A DNA stretch of 64,000 nucleotides, taken from Streptomyces sp. Je 1-332. Its GTDB lineage: Bacteria > Actinomycetota > Actinomycetes > Streptomycetales > Streptomycetaceae. Each line of letters starts with the position of its first letter. Positions within the stretch are counted from its first letter, which is position 1. Location of the stretch: assembly GCF_040730185.1 (NCBI RefSeq), contig NZ_CP160402.1, positions 6,076,001-6,140,000 of the forward strand, in the 5' to 3' direction. Made by a program: the position numbers and the translations under genes. Positions 51,582-61,403 of this stretch are shown here, one piece after another. The notes beneath the pieces were generated by a model. It did not search any database. It was not told the DNA's origin and saw only the letters and a list, made by a program, of their open reading frames with translations.

Positions 51582-53366
51582 TTGACAACCTTCCGAACCT
51601 TTACGGAACTGGTCCTGGCGCGCACCAGCGCGCTCGGCCCCAAGGACGCCTTCATCTTTCTGCCGGACGACGCCAAGGGCTCGGCTCCGCAGCATCTGAC
51701 GTACAGCCAACTCGACCAGGAGGCACGGCGGATCGGCTCCTGGCTGCAGGAGCGCGGGGCGTCCGGGCGCCAGGTCCTGCTGCTCTACCCCTCGGGTCTG
51801 GAATTCATCAAGGCCTTCGTCGGCTGCCTGTACGCGGGAGCCGTGGCCGTGCCCGCGCCGCTTCCCACCGAGCAGGGCCAGCACTTCGCCCGGGTCTCGG
51901 GAATCCTGCGGGACGCCGAGGCACGCGCGGTGCTGACCGACGGGGGCAACGCCCCTGAGATCTCCGCCTGGCTCGCGGCCGAGGGCATGTCGGACGTGGA
52001 CTGCCTGGCCACCGACTCCGCCGACTACGGCGACGCCGGAGCCTGGAGCGAGCCGTCGCTCACGCCGGACAACCTCGCCTTCCTGCAGTACACGTCGGGA
52101 TCGACGAGCGAGCCCAAGGGTGTCATGGTCTCGCACCACAACCTGCTCGCCAACGAGGCCGCCATCCAGCGCTCCGTCGGCTCCAACTCGCAGACACGCT
52201 ACGGCGGTTGGCTGCCCTTCTACCACGACATGGGCCTGATCGGTCACATACTCCAGCCGCTCTTCCTCGGCGGCTCCGCCTCCCTCATGTCGCCGGTGTC
52301 CTTCCTCAAGCGCCCGCACCGCTGGCTGCAGATGATCGGCGACTACAAGGTCACCATCGGCGGCGGCCCCAACTTCGCCTACGACCTCTGCCTGCGCCGC
52401 GTCACCGACGAGCAGCTCGCGGGCCTCGACCTCTCCAGCTGGCAGGCGGCCTGCAACGGCGCCGAGCCCGTCAGGGCCGAGACGATCCGTGCCTTCACCG
52501 AGCGCTTCGAGCCCGCCGGCTTCCGCCCCGAGACCTTCTTCCCCTGCTACGGCATGGCCGAGACGACACTCCTCGTCTCCGGCACCCCGCGCGGCACCCG
52601 CCCCGTCGTCCTCGGCGTCGACTCCGAGGCCCTGGAGGCAGGACAGCTCGCCGACCCGCGTGCCGACGAGCCGAGCCGCACCCTGGTCAGCAGCGGCGTC
52701 TTCCACGACTTCGACGTCCGCATCGTCGACCCGGAGACCTTCCAGGAGCGGCCCGAAGGATCCGTCGGCGAGATCTGGGCCAAGGGCGACAGCGTGGCGA
52801 GCGGCTACTGGAAGCGGCCCCTCACCAACAAGGAGATCTTCGACGCGGCCATCAGCGACGGCAAGGGCGGCCATGACGAGGGCGGCTGGCTGCGCACCGG
52901 CGACCTGGGCGTCCTGGAGGACGGCCAGCTCTATGTGACGGGTCGCCTCAAGGAGCTCGTCATCGTCGCGGGCCGCAACCTCTACCCGACGGACATCGAG
53001 CGGGCCGTGCAGAGCACCGACAAGGCGCTCGGCACCGGCTCGGGGGCGGTGTTCGCGGTGGAGACCGACCGGGAGCACCTGGTCGTCGTACAGGAGGTGC
53101 GCACCAGTTCCGTCAGCACCGACCTGCGCACCCTGGCCACCGGCGTCCAGGCGCTCATCGGCCGCGAGCTCAACATCCCCGCGGGCAATGTGCTCCTCGT
53201 CCGCCCCGGCACCATCCGCAAGACGACCAGCGGAAAGATCCAGCGGACCCTGATGCGGCAGCTGTTCCTCAAGGGGCAGATCACCCCGCTGTACGAGGTG
53301 CTCGAGCCCGGTGTGCGCAGCCTGGTCGCCGATGCCACCGACCGTCCGCTGGAAACGGTGATCTGA
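51582..53366 (+). CDS. Fatty acyl-AMP ligase 2 (FAAL2)
   Basis: 594 aa from TTG 51582 (AGGGAAAG upstream; no better start in frame). YTSGSTSEPKGVMVSHHN, FYHDMGLIGHILQPLFLGG, GGGPNFAYDLCLRRV, GRLKELVIVAGRNLYPTDIE and TTSGKIQRTLMR mark a FAAL. Clear paralogue of FAAL1. It opens the operon that continues with two acyl-CoA dehydrogenase-like genes and an ACP. The same quartet (FAAL, two ACADs, ACP) makes the dienoyl lipids of ramoplanin and enduracidin. It is expected to load a medium-chain fatty acid onto ACP3. Confidence 0.9.
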   Translation: MTTFRTFTELVLARTSALGPKDAFIFLPDDAKGSAPQHLTYSQLDQEARRIGSWLQERGASGRQVLLLYPSGLEFIKAFVGCLYAGAVAVPAPLPTEQGQHFARVSGILRDAEARAVLTDGGNAPEISAWLAAEGMSDVDCLATDSADYGDAGAWSEPSLTPDNLAFLQYTSGSTSEPKGVMVSHHNLLANEAAIQRSVGSNSQTRYGGWLPFYHDMGLIGHILQPLFLGGSASLMSPVSFLKRPHRWLQMIGDYKVTIGGGPNFAYDLCLRRVTDEQLAGLDLSSWQAACNGAEPVRAETIRAFTERFEPAGFRPETFFPCYGMAETTLLVSGTPRGTRPVVLGVDSEALEAGQLADPRADEPSRTLVSSGVFHDFDVRIVDPETFQERPEGSVGEIWAKGDSVASGYWKRPLTNKEIFDAAISDGKGGHDEGGWLRTGDLGVLEDGQLYVTGRLKELVIVAGRNLYPTDIERAVQSTDKALGTGSGAVFAVETDREHLVVVQEVRTSSVSTDLRTLATGVQALIGRELNIPAGNVLLVRPGTIRKTTSGKIQRTLMRQLFLKGQITPLYEVLEPGVRSLVADATDRPLETVI

Positions 53367-53367
53367 C

Positions 53368-55167
53368 ATGGAGCATCCGCCGTACCGGCTGGCCGGGGAC
53401 CTCGACCGTTTCCTCGGGGACCCGAACGACCCGCAGGAGACGTTCTCCTACGCGCGCTGCGCGGAGCTGGACGAGAAGGAGGAGTTCCCCGCGGACATCT
53501 GCCGCCGCCTTCAGGAGTGGGGCCTCTCCGGCTACTACGTGCCGGTCCAGCACGGCGGACAGCTCCGCGACTACGAACAGCTGCTCCAGCTCACCCGTGT
53601 CGTCGCCCGGCGCGATCTGACCGCTGCCATCGGCCACGGCAAGACCTACCTCGGCGGTGTCTGCGTGTGGATCGCGGGCAGCGCGGAGCAGGGCGAGCGG
53701 CTCGGCGCCGACATCAAGGCAGGCGTCCCCGTCTCGCTCGGCCTCACCGAACGCGCCCACGGCAGCGATCTGCTCGCCGGCGAGGTGCGGGTCGAGGAGA
53801 CCGCGGCGGAGCCCGGCGGCTGGTTGGTCAGCGGCGAGAAGTGGCTGATCAACAACGCCACCCGAGGCTCCGTCCTGTCCCTGCTCACCCGCACCGACCC
53901 GGCCGGCGGGCCGCGTGGCTTCAGCGTCCTGCTCGTCGACAAGCGCGAGCTCGACGAGGGCAGCTACCGTCATCTGCCCAAGGTGCACACCCACGGCATC
54001 CGCGGCGCCGACATCTCCGGCATCACCTTCGACGGGGCCCGAGTGCCGCGCCAGTGCCTGGTCGGCGCCGAGGGCGGCGGAGCCGAAATCGTCATCAAGG
54101 CCCTGCAGCTGACCCGCACCATGTGCGCGTCGCTCTCCCTGGGCGCCGGAGACCACGGCCTTCGCATCGCCCTGGACTTCGCCGAGGAGCGCGAGCTGTA
54201 CGGGCGACGGATGGTCGATCTGCCCAAGGCACGCGGAACCCTGGCCACCGCGGCGGCCGACCTGCTCCTCAACGAGGCCCTCGCGCTCGTCGCGTCCCGC
54301 GCCGTGCACACCCAGACCGCCGAGATGAGTCTCACCGCGGCGGTCTCCAAATACCTGCTGCCCTCCGGCACGGAGGCGGTCCTCGGCGAACTCAGAGGCC
54401 TCCTCGGTGCTCGTGCCTTCCTCAGGGACGTGTACGCGGACGGCAGGTTCCAGAAGGTCGAGCGGGACCACCGCATCGTCGGTCTCTTCGACGGCAACAC
54501 GCTGGTGAACCTCAACTCCCTGGTGAACCAGTTCCGTTCGCTGGTACGCGGCTACCGACGCGGCACCGGCGACAGCGAGGGCGCGGCCACCGCCTACGAC
54601 CTGGGCGCGCCGCTGCCCCCGCTCGACCCTTCGAAGCTGTCCCTCGTCGCGCGGCGCGGCAGCGGAGTCATCGCGGGCCTCGAGGCATCCGTCGACGACA
54701 TCGCCCGGCGGGCCGCCGGTGAACCGGCGTTGGGCCCGGCAGCCGCCGCGGCCCGGCGGCTGCTCGCCGTCACCGCCGAGGTGCACACCGAGATGGAGAC
54801 CCACCAGGGCGTCCTCACCGACGTACCGCCCGCGGCCTTCGAAACGGCACGCCGCTACACCCTCTGCTACGCGGGCGCCGCCTGCGTCGGCCTCTGGGCC
54901 CACAGCGCCGAACGGGCCGCCCAGGGCGCCACCGGGCCCCTGTGGTGCGACGGACTGTGGCTGCGCGCCGCCCTCGACCGCGTCCTGGTCCGCCTGGGCG
55001 AGCCCGGCGACGGCGAGCCCCGGATGTACGAGGAGCTGCTCGCGCACCTGCGGCTCGCCCGCACGGACGGTCGGCTGTTCTCGCTGCTCCCGCAAGGGGA
55101 GCCCGAGCCGCCCGCCCCTGAAACCACCGGCGCTCTGGCCGGAGAGAACGAGAGGACGTCATGCTGA
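53368..55167 (+). CDS. Long acyl-CoA (acyl-ACP) dehydrogenase-like protein A
   Basis: 599 aa, about 200 residues longer than classical ACADs. FAD/substrate domain: LGLTERAHGSDLLAG, VSGEKWLINNATRG, TFDGARVPRQCLVG. The second half has KVERDHRIVGLFDGNTLVNLNSL in the position of the RD..YEGT motif, with Asp in place of the usual Glu. A C-terminal helical extension follows (VTAEVHTEMETHQGVL). The layout matches the ACAD pair in ramoplanin/enduracidin clusters. Predicted reaction: alpha,beta-desaturation of ACP-bound acyl chain. It overlaps the next gene by seven bases. Confidence 0.82.
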   Translation: MEHPPYRLAGDLDRFLGDPNDPQETFSYARCAELDEKEEFPADICRRLQEWGLSGYYVPVQHGGQLRDYEQLLQLTRVVARRDLTAAIGHGKTYLGGVCVWIAGSAEQGERLGADIKAGVPVSLGLTERAHGSDLLAGEVRVEETAAEPGGWLVSGEKWLINNATRGSVLSLLTRTDPAGGPRGFSVLLVDKRELDEGSYRHLPKVHTHGIRGADISGITFDGARVPRQCLVGAEGGGAEIVIKALQLTRTMCASLSLGAGDHGLRIALDFAEERELYGRRMVDLPKARGTLATAAADLLLNEALALVASRAVHTQTAEMSLTAAVSKYLLPSGTEAVLGELRGLLGARAFLRDVYADGRFQKVERDHRIVGLFDGNTLVNLNSLVNQFRSLVRGYRRGTGDSEGAATAYDLGAPLPPLDPSKLSLVARRGSGVIAGLEASVDDIARRAAGEPALGPAAAAARRLLAVTAEVHTEMETHQGVLTDVPPAAFETARRYTLCYAGAACVGLWAHSAERAAQGATGPLWCDGLWLRAALDRVLVRLGEPGDGEPRMYEELLAHLRLARTDGRLFSLLPQGEPEPPAPETTGALAGENERTSC

Positions 55168-56936
55168 TCGGTGCCGCGCCCCAAGGAGCGCACGCAGGGG
55201 ACGTCGACCACCCGGACACCGGGCAGGAGTCGCGGGTCACCGCGCGCGTCGCCGAACTCGAGGCGCGCCTCGGAGACCCCACGGCCGACGGCAACGACCT
55301 CTCGTACGCCCACCTCCTGGCGGCCGACGAGGCCGGCGAGATCTCCGAAACCGGTGAGCGTGTCCTGGACGACGTGGTCCTCAACGCCGACTTCGTGCCG
55401 CGCGAGCACGGCGGCCGGCTGGAACGGATCGACACCCTGGTGCGGGTGATGCGCCAGGTCTTCCGCCGCGACGTCACCCTCGGCCTTGGCTATGGAGTGA
55501 CCTCCTTCATGGCGGGCGTCAACGTATGGACCGCGGGCTCCACCGACCAGCGCGACCGCCTCGCCCGGCTGCTGCTCGGCGGCGGCAAGGTCTCCGTCGC
55601 GTACCACGAACTGGCGCACGGCAACGACTTCGTGCGCAACGAGTTCGAGGCCAGGTCGGCGCCGGACGGCGGCTATCTGCTCAACGGCGCCAAGCAGGTC
55701 ATCAACAACGCCGACCGGGCCGATGCCTGGGTGCTGTTCAGCCGCACGAGCCCGGCGCCCGGCAGCCGCAGCCACTCGGTGATCCTCGCCGAGAGGGCCG
55801 GTCTCGACGCGGACACCTACCGCGTCCTTCCCCGGTACGACGCGGTCGGTGTCCGCGGCTGCCATCTGTCGGGGCTCCACTTCGATGACACCCCGGTGCC
55901 CGCCGACGCACTGGTCGGCGAGACCGGCAAGGGCGTCGAACTCGCCCTGCGCGCCTTCCAGATCACCCGTAGCGCGGTGCCCGGCATGGCGCTCGGCGCG
56001 GCGGACACCTCGCTGCGCACCGTGGTCGGTTTCGCACTCGGCAGGGAGCTGTACCGCAAGTCCGTGATGGACATCCCGCACGCCAAGGCGACCCTGTCCG
56101 GGGCCTTCCTCGACCTGCTGGTCTGCGACAGCCTCTCGCTCGCCGCCACTCGGGCCGTGCACGTCCTGCCCGACGAGACGAGCGTGTACGCCGCGGCCAC
56201 GAAGTACCTCGTACCGAAGATGCTCACCGAGACGATGCACGACCTGTCGATCATCCTCGGCGCCCGTTTCTACGTCCGTGAGGGCGAGTTCGGGATCTTC
56301 CAGAAGCACATCCGCGACCTGCCGGTGCTCAGCCTCGGCCACGCGGGCTCGGTGGCCTGCCAGGCCACGATCATCCCGCAGCTGGCCCGGCTCGCACGCC
56401 GCGCCTGGTTCAGCGACGATCCGGCGCCGGCCACGCTCTTCAGGCTCCGCGAGGACCTGGGGCCGATCCCGTTCGACCGGCTCACCCTCGCCAGCGGCAA
56501 GGACGGGCTGAGCGCCTCGCTGGTCGCCGCTGTCGACGAACTGCCCAGCGCCAGCCCCGAGGAGCGCGCCGTGCACGGCGTCGCGCTGAAGATGATGGAC
56601 GAACTGCGCCAGCTCCAGGAGGCGAGCCTCGCTCTCGCCCCCCAGGACCGCACCGCCCTGGCCAGCCCCGCCACCTTCGCCCTGGCCGACCGCTACGCCG
56701 TGCTGCTGGCCGCGGCCTCGGCGATCGGCGTCTGGCAGCAGGCTCGTGACGGAGCCGACCCGTTCCTCGCCGACCCCGCCTGGCTCGCCGCCGTGCTGCA
56801 CCGGCTCGCCCGGCGGCTCGGTCAACAGCCGCCGGAACTCCCGGAGTCCGTGGACGCCCGGGTGCACGACGAAGTCCTGCGCAGGTACCGCGAGCGCAGG
56901 AGCTACGACCTGTACAACACGCCGCTGGCCGGCTGA
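55161..56936 (+). CDS. Long acyl-CoA (acyl-ACP) dehydrogenase-like protein B
   Basis: 591 aa. VAYHELAHGNDFVRNEF and NGAKQVINNADRADAW (FAD domain), LHFDDTPVPADALVGETGKG, and ILGARFYVREGEFGIFQKHIRDLPVLSLGHAGS, where the YEGT motif has been replaced by GHAGS. It is paralogous to protein A, but with a different catalytic-base region, so the two may act on different bonds (2,3 and 4,5) or one may be a structural subunit. It is followed by 89 non-coding bases and then ACP3. Confidence 0.8.
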   Translation: MLIGAAPQGAHAGDVDHPDTGQESRVTARVAELEARLGDPTADGNDLSYAHLLAADEAGEISETGERVLDDVVLNADFVPREHGGRLERIDTLVRVMRQVFRRDVTLGLGYGVTSFMAGVNVWTAGSTDQRDRLARLLLGGGKVSVAYHELAHGNDFVRNEFEARSAPDGGYLLNGAKQVINNADRADAWVLFSRTSPAPGSRSHSVILAERAGLDADTYRVLPRYDAVGVRGCHLSGLHFDDTPVPADALVGETGKGVELALRAFQITRSAVPGMALGAADTSLRTVVGFALGRELYRKSVMDIPHAKATLSGAFLDLLVCDSLSLAATRAVHVLPDETSVYAAATKYLVPKMLTETMHDLSIILGARFYVREGEFGIFQKHIRDLPVLSLGHAGSVACQATIIPQLARLARRAWFSDDPAPATLFRLREDLGPIPFDRLTLASGKDGLSASLVAAVDELPSASPEERAVHGVALKMMDELRQLQEASLALAPQDRTALASPATFALADRYAVLLAAASAIGVWQQARDGADPFLADPAWLAAVLHRLARRLGQQPPELPESVDARVHDEVLRRYRERRSYDLYNTPLAG

Positions 56937-57025
56937 CCGACGAGAACAGCCGTGGCGAGCAAGCCGCGCAAGAGCAGCATCACCGTCGGCCTCACCGCCG
57001 ACCGACCCTCGCCGAGGAGCGCACC

Positions 57026-57310
57026 ATGCCCGTACCGACCACCGAACACACCCGCGAGTCACTGACCACGTGGTTGTCCGAGCGCATCGCCCTCTACCTG
57101 AAACGACAGCCGTCCGAGATCCATCCGACGGTGCCGCTCGCCGAGTACGGGCTCGACTCCGTCGCCGCCTTCAGCCTGTGCGGCGACATCGAGGAGGACT
57201 TCGACTTCATCCTCGAACCCACCGCGGCCTGGGACTACCCGACGGTGCAGGCGCTCACCGACCACCTGCTCGAGGGGTTCGCCGCCACCGCGGAAGGGGG
57301 CGCCGCCTGA
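57026..57310 (+). CDS. Acyl carrier protein (ACP3)
   Basis: 94 aa with the phosphopantetheine Ser in EYGLDSVAAFSLCGDIEEDF, a pattern typical of ACPs serving FAALs. GAGGAG lies six bases before ATG 57026. Its stop overlaps the PKS start (TGATG). Expected to carry the fatty acyl chain from FAAL2 through the ACAD pair to the KS of the next gene. Confidence 0.9.
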   Translation: MPVPTTEHTRESLTTWLSERIALYLKRQPSEIHPTVPLAEYGLDSVAAFSLCGDIEEDFDFILEPTAAWDYPTVQALTDHLLEGFAATAEGGAA

Positions 57311-60300
57311 TGGAACCGATCGCCATCGTCGGCATCGACTGCAGGTTCCCGGGGGCGCGGGACACCCGCGCCTACTGGGACCTGCTGATGCGCTCAGGAG
57401 ACGGTGTGGGGGAGGTGCCCCGGCTGCGATGGGACGCCAAGGAGTTCCATTCGGCGGCCGGTGCCGAAGGGCACACCAACACCACTGAAGGCGGGTTCGT
57501 CAGCGATCCCGACGCCTTCGACAACGAGTTCTTCACCATCTCGCCGCGCGAGGCCGCGGCCATGGACCCCCAGCAGCGGCTGCTCCTGCAGTGTGCCTGG
57601 CGCGCCGTCGAGGACTCCGGGCTCCCGCCGCAGCGCCTCGCCGGGTCCGCCACCGGCGTGTTCGTGGGGATCATGGGCAACGAATGGGCGCAGCTGCACC
57701 TCACCGACTACGACAACGTCACCGCCCAGATCGGCTCCGGCAACGGCTACTGCATGACGGCCAACCGCATCTCGTACCACCTGGACCTCAAGGGCCCCAG
57801 CCTGGCCATCGACACCGCCTGCTCCTCCTCCCTGGTCGCCGTGCACCTGGCGGCGAACGCCCTGCTGTCCGAGGAGTGCGACGTGGCGATCGCGGGGGGC
57901 GTCAACATCGCCCTCACGCCCGCCCTGTCGATCTTCTACACCCAGGCGGGCCTCTCGTCCCCCGACGGCCGCTGCAAGCCCTTCAGCTCCGAGGCCGACG
58001 GCATCGGCCGGGGCGAGGGCGTCGGTGTGGTGGTCCTGCGCAGGCTCAAGGACGCCGTCGCCGACGGACAGCGGGTGTACGCGGTGATCCGTGGCACCGC
58101 CGTCAACCAGGACGGGCGCAGCAACGGCATCACGGCGCCCAACCGCTGGGCCCAGCAGGAGGTGCTGGACGCCGCGTACCGCAGGGCCGGCGTCGACGCG
58201 GCCGACGTCGCGTTCACCGAGGGGCACGGCACGGGCACGGCCCTCGGCGACATGATGGAGATCAAGGCGCTCGGCCACCATCACGCGACGCGCGGCGGCA
58301 AGCCGATGGCGCTCGGCTCCGTCAAGGGCAACCTCGGTCACACCGAAGGCGCCGCGGGCATCGCGGGGCTCATCAAGGTGGCCCTCTCCCTGCACCACAA
58401 GGTCGTGCCGGCGAGCCGCTTCGCCATCAAGGAGAACGCCGCGCTGAAGCTGCGCGACCACGGACTGCGGCTCCTCAAGGCGCCGTTGAAGCTGGGGGCC
58501 GACACCGTGGTCGCCGGGCTCAGCAGTTTCGGCATGGGCGGCACGAACGCGCACGCGGTTCTGGAGAGCGCCCCCGTCCACGCCGCGCGCCCCGCACCCC
58601 GGCCGGGTCCGCAGGACAGTGGCATCGGGCCAGCCGTCTTCACGCTCACCGCGCCGAGCGCGGCGGCCCTGCGCCGCAATCTGCTGGCGCAGGCGGACAC
58701 CGTGGCCGCCCGCCGGGTGCCCGTGGGGCCGCTCAGCTGGAGCAGCAACCACGTCAAGAGCGGGCACCGCCACCGCTTCGCGGTCTCCGCGTCCGACACC
58801 GCCGAACTCGTCGCGAAGCTGCGGGCGGCCGTCGACGAGCCGGACCTCCTGGCCCGGCTCACCGGCACACCCACGGGCCGGCCGCGCACCGCGTTCCTGT
58901 TCACCGGGCAGGGCTCGCAGTACGCGGGGATGACGGCCGGACTGCACCGCGACTCGGCGCTCTATCGCGGCTTCCTCGACGAGGCCGACGACGCTCTGCT
59001 GCCGTACACGGGCAAGTCCGTACGTGATCTGCTCCTCGGCGGTGACGAGGACGTCCACCTCACGCGCTGGACCCAGCCCGCCCTGTTCGCCGTCGGGTAC
59101 GCGCTCGGCCGGACCCTCGAAGCGCTCGGGGTACGCCCCGACATGCTCCTGGGCCACAGCGTCGGCGAATTCGCGACGGCCTGTCTGTCGGGTGCGTTGC
59201 CGCTGCACGGCGCGGCCCGGCTCATCGCGGCCCGCGGCGAGATGATGCAGGAACTCCCCGAAGGCGGCGGCATGCTGGCCGTCCGGGCGGGGCGCGAGGA
59301 TCTGGAGAGCCGGGTCGCCGAAGAGCCGCTGGTGGGTATCGCCGCCGTCAACGGACCCCTGGCGAGCGTGCTCTCCGGCGATCTCACCGTCCTGGGGCGG
59401 ATCGAGGACGAGCTCAAGCGGGACGGGGTCCGCACCCGCCGTCTGAAGGTGTCCCACGCCTTCCACTCACCCCTGATGGGTCCGATGCTGGAACGGTTCT
59501 CCGAGATCGCGGAGGAAGTGGGCGGCGGTGTTCCCGGGCTGCCCGTGTACTCCTCGGTGCGCGGCCGTGCCCTGGCGGACGGCGAGGCGATGGACGCCGC
59601 GTACTGGGTGGCGCACATCAGCTCTCCGGTGCTCTTCGCCGACGCGGCCGAAGAAGTCCTCGCGGACGGCGCCACCCACCTGGTCGAGATCGGCCCGAGC
59701 CCCGTCCTGACCACGCTCATCCGCAGGTTCGGCGGCACACCACCCGGGGCAGGACCCGCCCAGATCACTCCGGTGCGCGGCGTCGAATCCGGCGGTCAGG
59801 ACCTGTCCGACGCGCTCGCCGCGCTCTACCGAGGCGGCGTCGACCCGCACTGGGACGCCGCGTACGGCACGCAGGAGCGCGTCCCGCAGCAGCTCGCCCC
59901 GTACGCCTTCAGCGACGACCACCGCTACTGGGCGGCGCACACACCCACCCGCGGCGGTGCGGCCCCCCGGTCGGCCGGGCCCGTCGCCGTACCGGCGCCC
60001 GAACAGCAGCCCGCCGCCGAGGAGCCGTTGTCCGAGCCCACGGGGGTGCTGACGCTCACCCGTGGTCAGGACGACGACCCGGTGGCCCTCGCCGTCCAGG
60101 CGGCCGTCGGACAGGTCGGCGGCTACAGCGGCGAGGAACTCGCACCGCAGCTGCGGCTCTACGAAGACCTCGGCTTCGACTCCGTAATGATCATGGAGCT
60201 GAAGAACCGCCTAGAGGAACGGCTCACCGGCATCGGTCAACTGACCGTCCAGGACCTGCTGCCCAGGCTCTCCTCTGTCGGAGACCTCGTCAGCTTCCTG

Positions 60301-60363
60301 TGCGAACAGGGCGCCGCGCTCCCCGGCCACGCGCTTTCCGGCCACGAAGAGAGGACGGCATGA
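57310..60363 (+). CDS. Single-module type I polyketide synthase, KS-AT-ACP
   Basis: 1017 aa. KS (residues 1 to about 430) with DTACSSS (Cys171), EGHGTGT and GNLGHTEGAAG: full Cys-His-His set. AT (about 525-820) with FLFTGQGSQYAG, GHSVGE and HAFHS, the malonyl-specific signature. Linker, then ACP (Ser in LGFDSVMIMEL, about residue 957). No KR, DH, ER or TE. One decarboxylative condensation with malonyl-CoA therefore leaves a beta-keto group, exactly the electrophile/nucleophile pair needed for a 3-acyltetronate. Overlaps both neighbours by one to four bases. Confidence 0.95.
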   Translation: MEPIAIVGIDCRFPGARDTRAYWDLLMRSGDGVGEVPRLRWDAKEFHSAAGAEGHTNTTEGGFVSDPDAFDNEFFTISPREAAAMDPQQRLLLQCAWRAVEDSGLPPQRLAGSATGVFVGIMGNEWAQLHLTDYDNVTAQIGSGNGYCMTANRISYHLDLKGPSLAIDTACSSSLVAVHLAANALLSEECDVAIAGGVNIALTPALSIFYTQAGLSSPDGRCKPFSSEADGIGRGEGVGVVVLRRLKDAVADGQRVYAVIRGTAVNQDGRSNGITAPNRWAQQEVLDAAYRRAGVDAADVAFTEGHGTGTALGDMMEIKALGHHHATRGGKPMALGSVKGNLGHTEGAAGIAGLIKVALSLHHKVVPASRFAIKENAALKLRDHGLRLLKAPLKLGADTVVAGLSSFGMGGTNAHAVLESAPVHAARPAPRPGPQDSGIGPAVFTLTAPSAAALRRNLLAQADTVAARRVPVGPLSWSSNHVKSGHRHRFAVSASDTAELVAKLRAAVDEPDLLARLTGTPTGRPRTAFLFTGQGSQYAGMTAGLHRDSALYRGFLDEADDALLPYTGKSVRDLLLGGDEDVHLTRWTQPALFAVGYALGRTLEALGVRPDMLLGHSVGEFATACLSGALPLHGAARLIAARGEMMQELPEGGGMLAVRAGREDLESRVAEEPLVGIAAVNGPLASVLSGDLTVLGRIEDELKRDGVRTRRLKVSHAFHSPLMGPMLERFSEIAEEVGGGVPGLPVYSSVRGRALADGEAMDAAYWVAHISSPVLFADAAEEVLADGATHLVEIGPSPVLTTLIRRFGGTPPGAGPAQITPVRGVESGGQDLSDALAALYRGGVDPHWDAAYGTQERVPQQLAPYAFSDDHRYWAAHTPTRGGAAPRSAGPVAVPAPEQQPAAEEPLSEPTGVLTLTRGQDDDPVALAVQAAVGQVGGYSGEELAPQLRLYEDLGFDSVMIMELKNRLEERLTGIGQLTVQDLLPRLSSVGDLVSFLCEQGAALPGHALSGHEERTA

Positions 60364-61403
60364 GCAAGGACCAGGAAGAACCGACCACCCCGACCGCGTA
60401 CCTCGCGTCCATCGGTACCGCCCTGCCGGGCGACCCGGTGGACAACGCCGACCTGGCCAAGGTGCTCGGCGTCAACGAGGAGTGGATCGAGGTCTTCATC
60501 GGTACCAGGACCCGGCACTTCGCCCGCGACCTGGCCACCGGAGAGATCCGTTTCTCGCTCGCCGACCTGTGCGCACGGGCCGCGGAGAAGGCACTGGCCG
60601 CGCCGGGTGTCGACCCCTCGGACATCGACTTCATCGTCCTGGGCACCGCGACGCCCGACACCCTGATGCCCGCCACCGTCAACGACGTCGCCGACCAGCT
60701 GGGCCTTGACCAAGTGCCCACCTTCCAGCTCCAGTCCGGCTGCGCGGGCGCCGTCCAGGCACTCAGCCTCGCCCAGACCATGATCGCCTCCGGGCAGTAC
60801 CGGACCGGCCTGGTCATCGGCGGCGACGTGTGCAGCAAACACCTCGACGTGCAGCGCGACCTGTCCGACGCCGCCCCCAGCGACCTCGTCAACTTCGTGC
60901 TCTTCGGGGACGGCGCAGGCGCGGCCGTGCTCACCCACAAGCCCGTCGGCGCGCGCGTCGCCGTACGCCATGTCCTCAACCGCTTCACGGGCCTGGGGCG
61001 GCAACCCGGCCAGGTCATCGAGTGGTTCGGCCTCGCCGACCGCCACGACGACCGGCAGGCGCTCACCGAGGACTACAAGGCGATCGAGGAAGGCGTGCCC
61101 GTGCTGGCCGCCGAGATCCTCTGGGAGCTTCTCGGTGAACTCGACTGGGACGCGGACCAGTTGGACTACCTGCTGCCGCCCCAGCTGTCCGGCCGGATGA
61201 CCCGCCTCATCACCGAGCAGCTCGGTCTGCCCACCGCCCGCGAGGTGTCCTGCGTGGCGGACACCGGCAACAACGGCAACGCCCTGCCCTTTCTGCAGAT
61301 CGAGATGCTGCTCGAGGAGATGGCCGGCGGCGAGAAGGCTCTCGCGGTCGCCGTCGAGTCCAGCAAGTGGATCAAAGCCGGCTTCGCCCTGGAGAAGATA
61401 TGA
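60360..61403 (+). CDS. KASIII-like tetronate-forming enzyme
   Basis: 347 aa from ATG 60360 (ATGA overlap). FabH-like: active Cys128 in QLQSGCAGAVQAL, and the Asn element in VADTGNNGNALP. The canonical HQANxR His is not present (LPPQLSGRMTRLI). Flanked by the KS-AT-ACP PKS and a glyceryl-type ACP, it corresponds to the FabH-like enzymes of RK-682/agglomerin-type clusters that join beta-ketoacyl-ACP to glyceryl-ACP by C-C and C-O bond formation. The role is inferred from context and family. Confidence 0.82.
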   Translation: MSKDQEEPTTPTAYLASIGTALPGDPVDNADLAKVLGVNEEWIEVFIGTRTRHFARDLATGEIRFSLADLCARAAEKALAAPGVDPSDIDFIVLGTATPDTLMPATVNDVADQLGLDQVPTFQLQSGCAGAVQALSLAQTMIASGQYRTGLVIGGDVCSKHLDVQRDLSDAAPSDLVNFVLFGDGAGAAVLTHKPVGARVAVRHVLNRFTGLGRQPGQVIEWFGLADRHDDRQALTEDYKAIEEGVPVLAAEILWELLGELDWDADQLDYLLPPQLSGRMTRLITEQLGLPTAREVSCVADTGNNGNALPFLQIEMLLEEMAGGEKALAVAVESSKWIKAGFALEKI

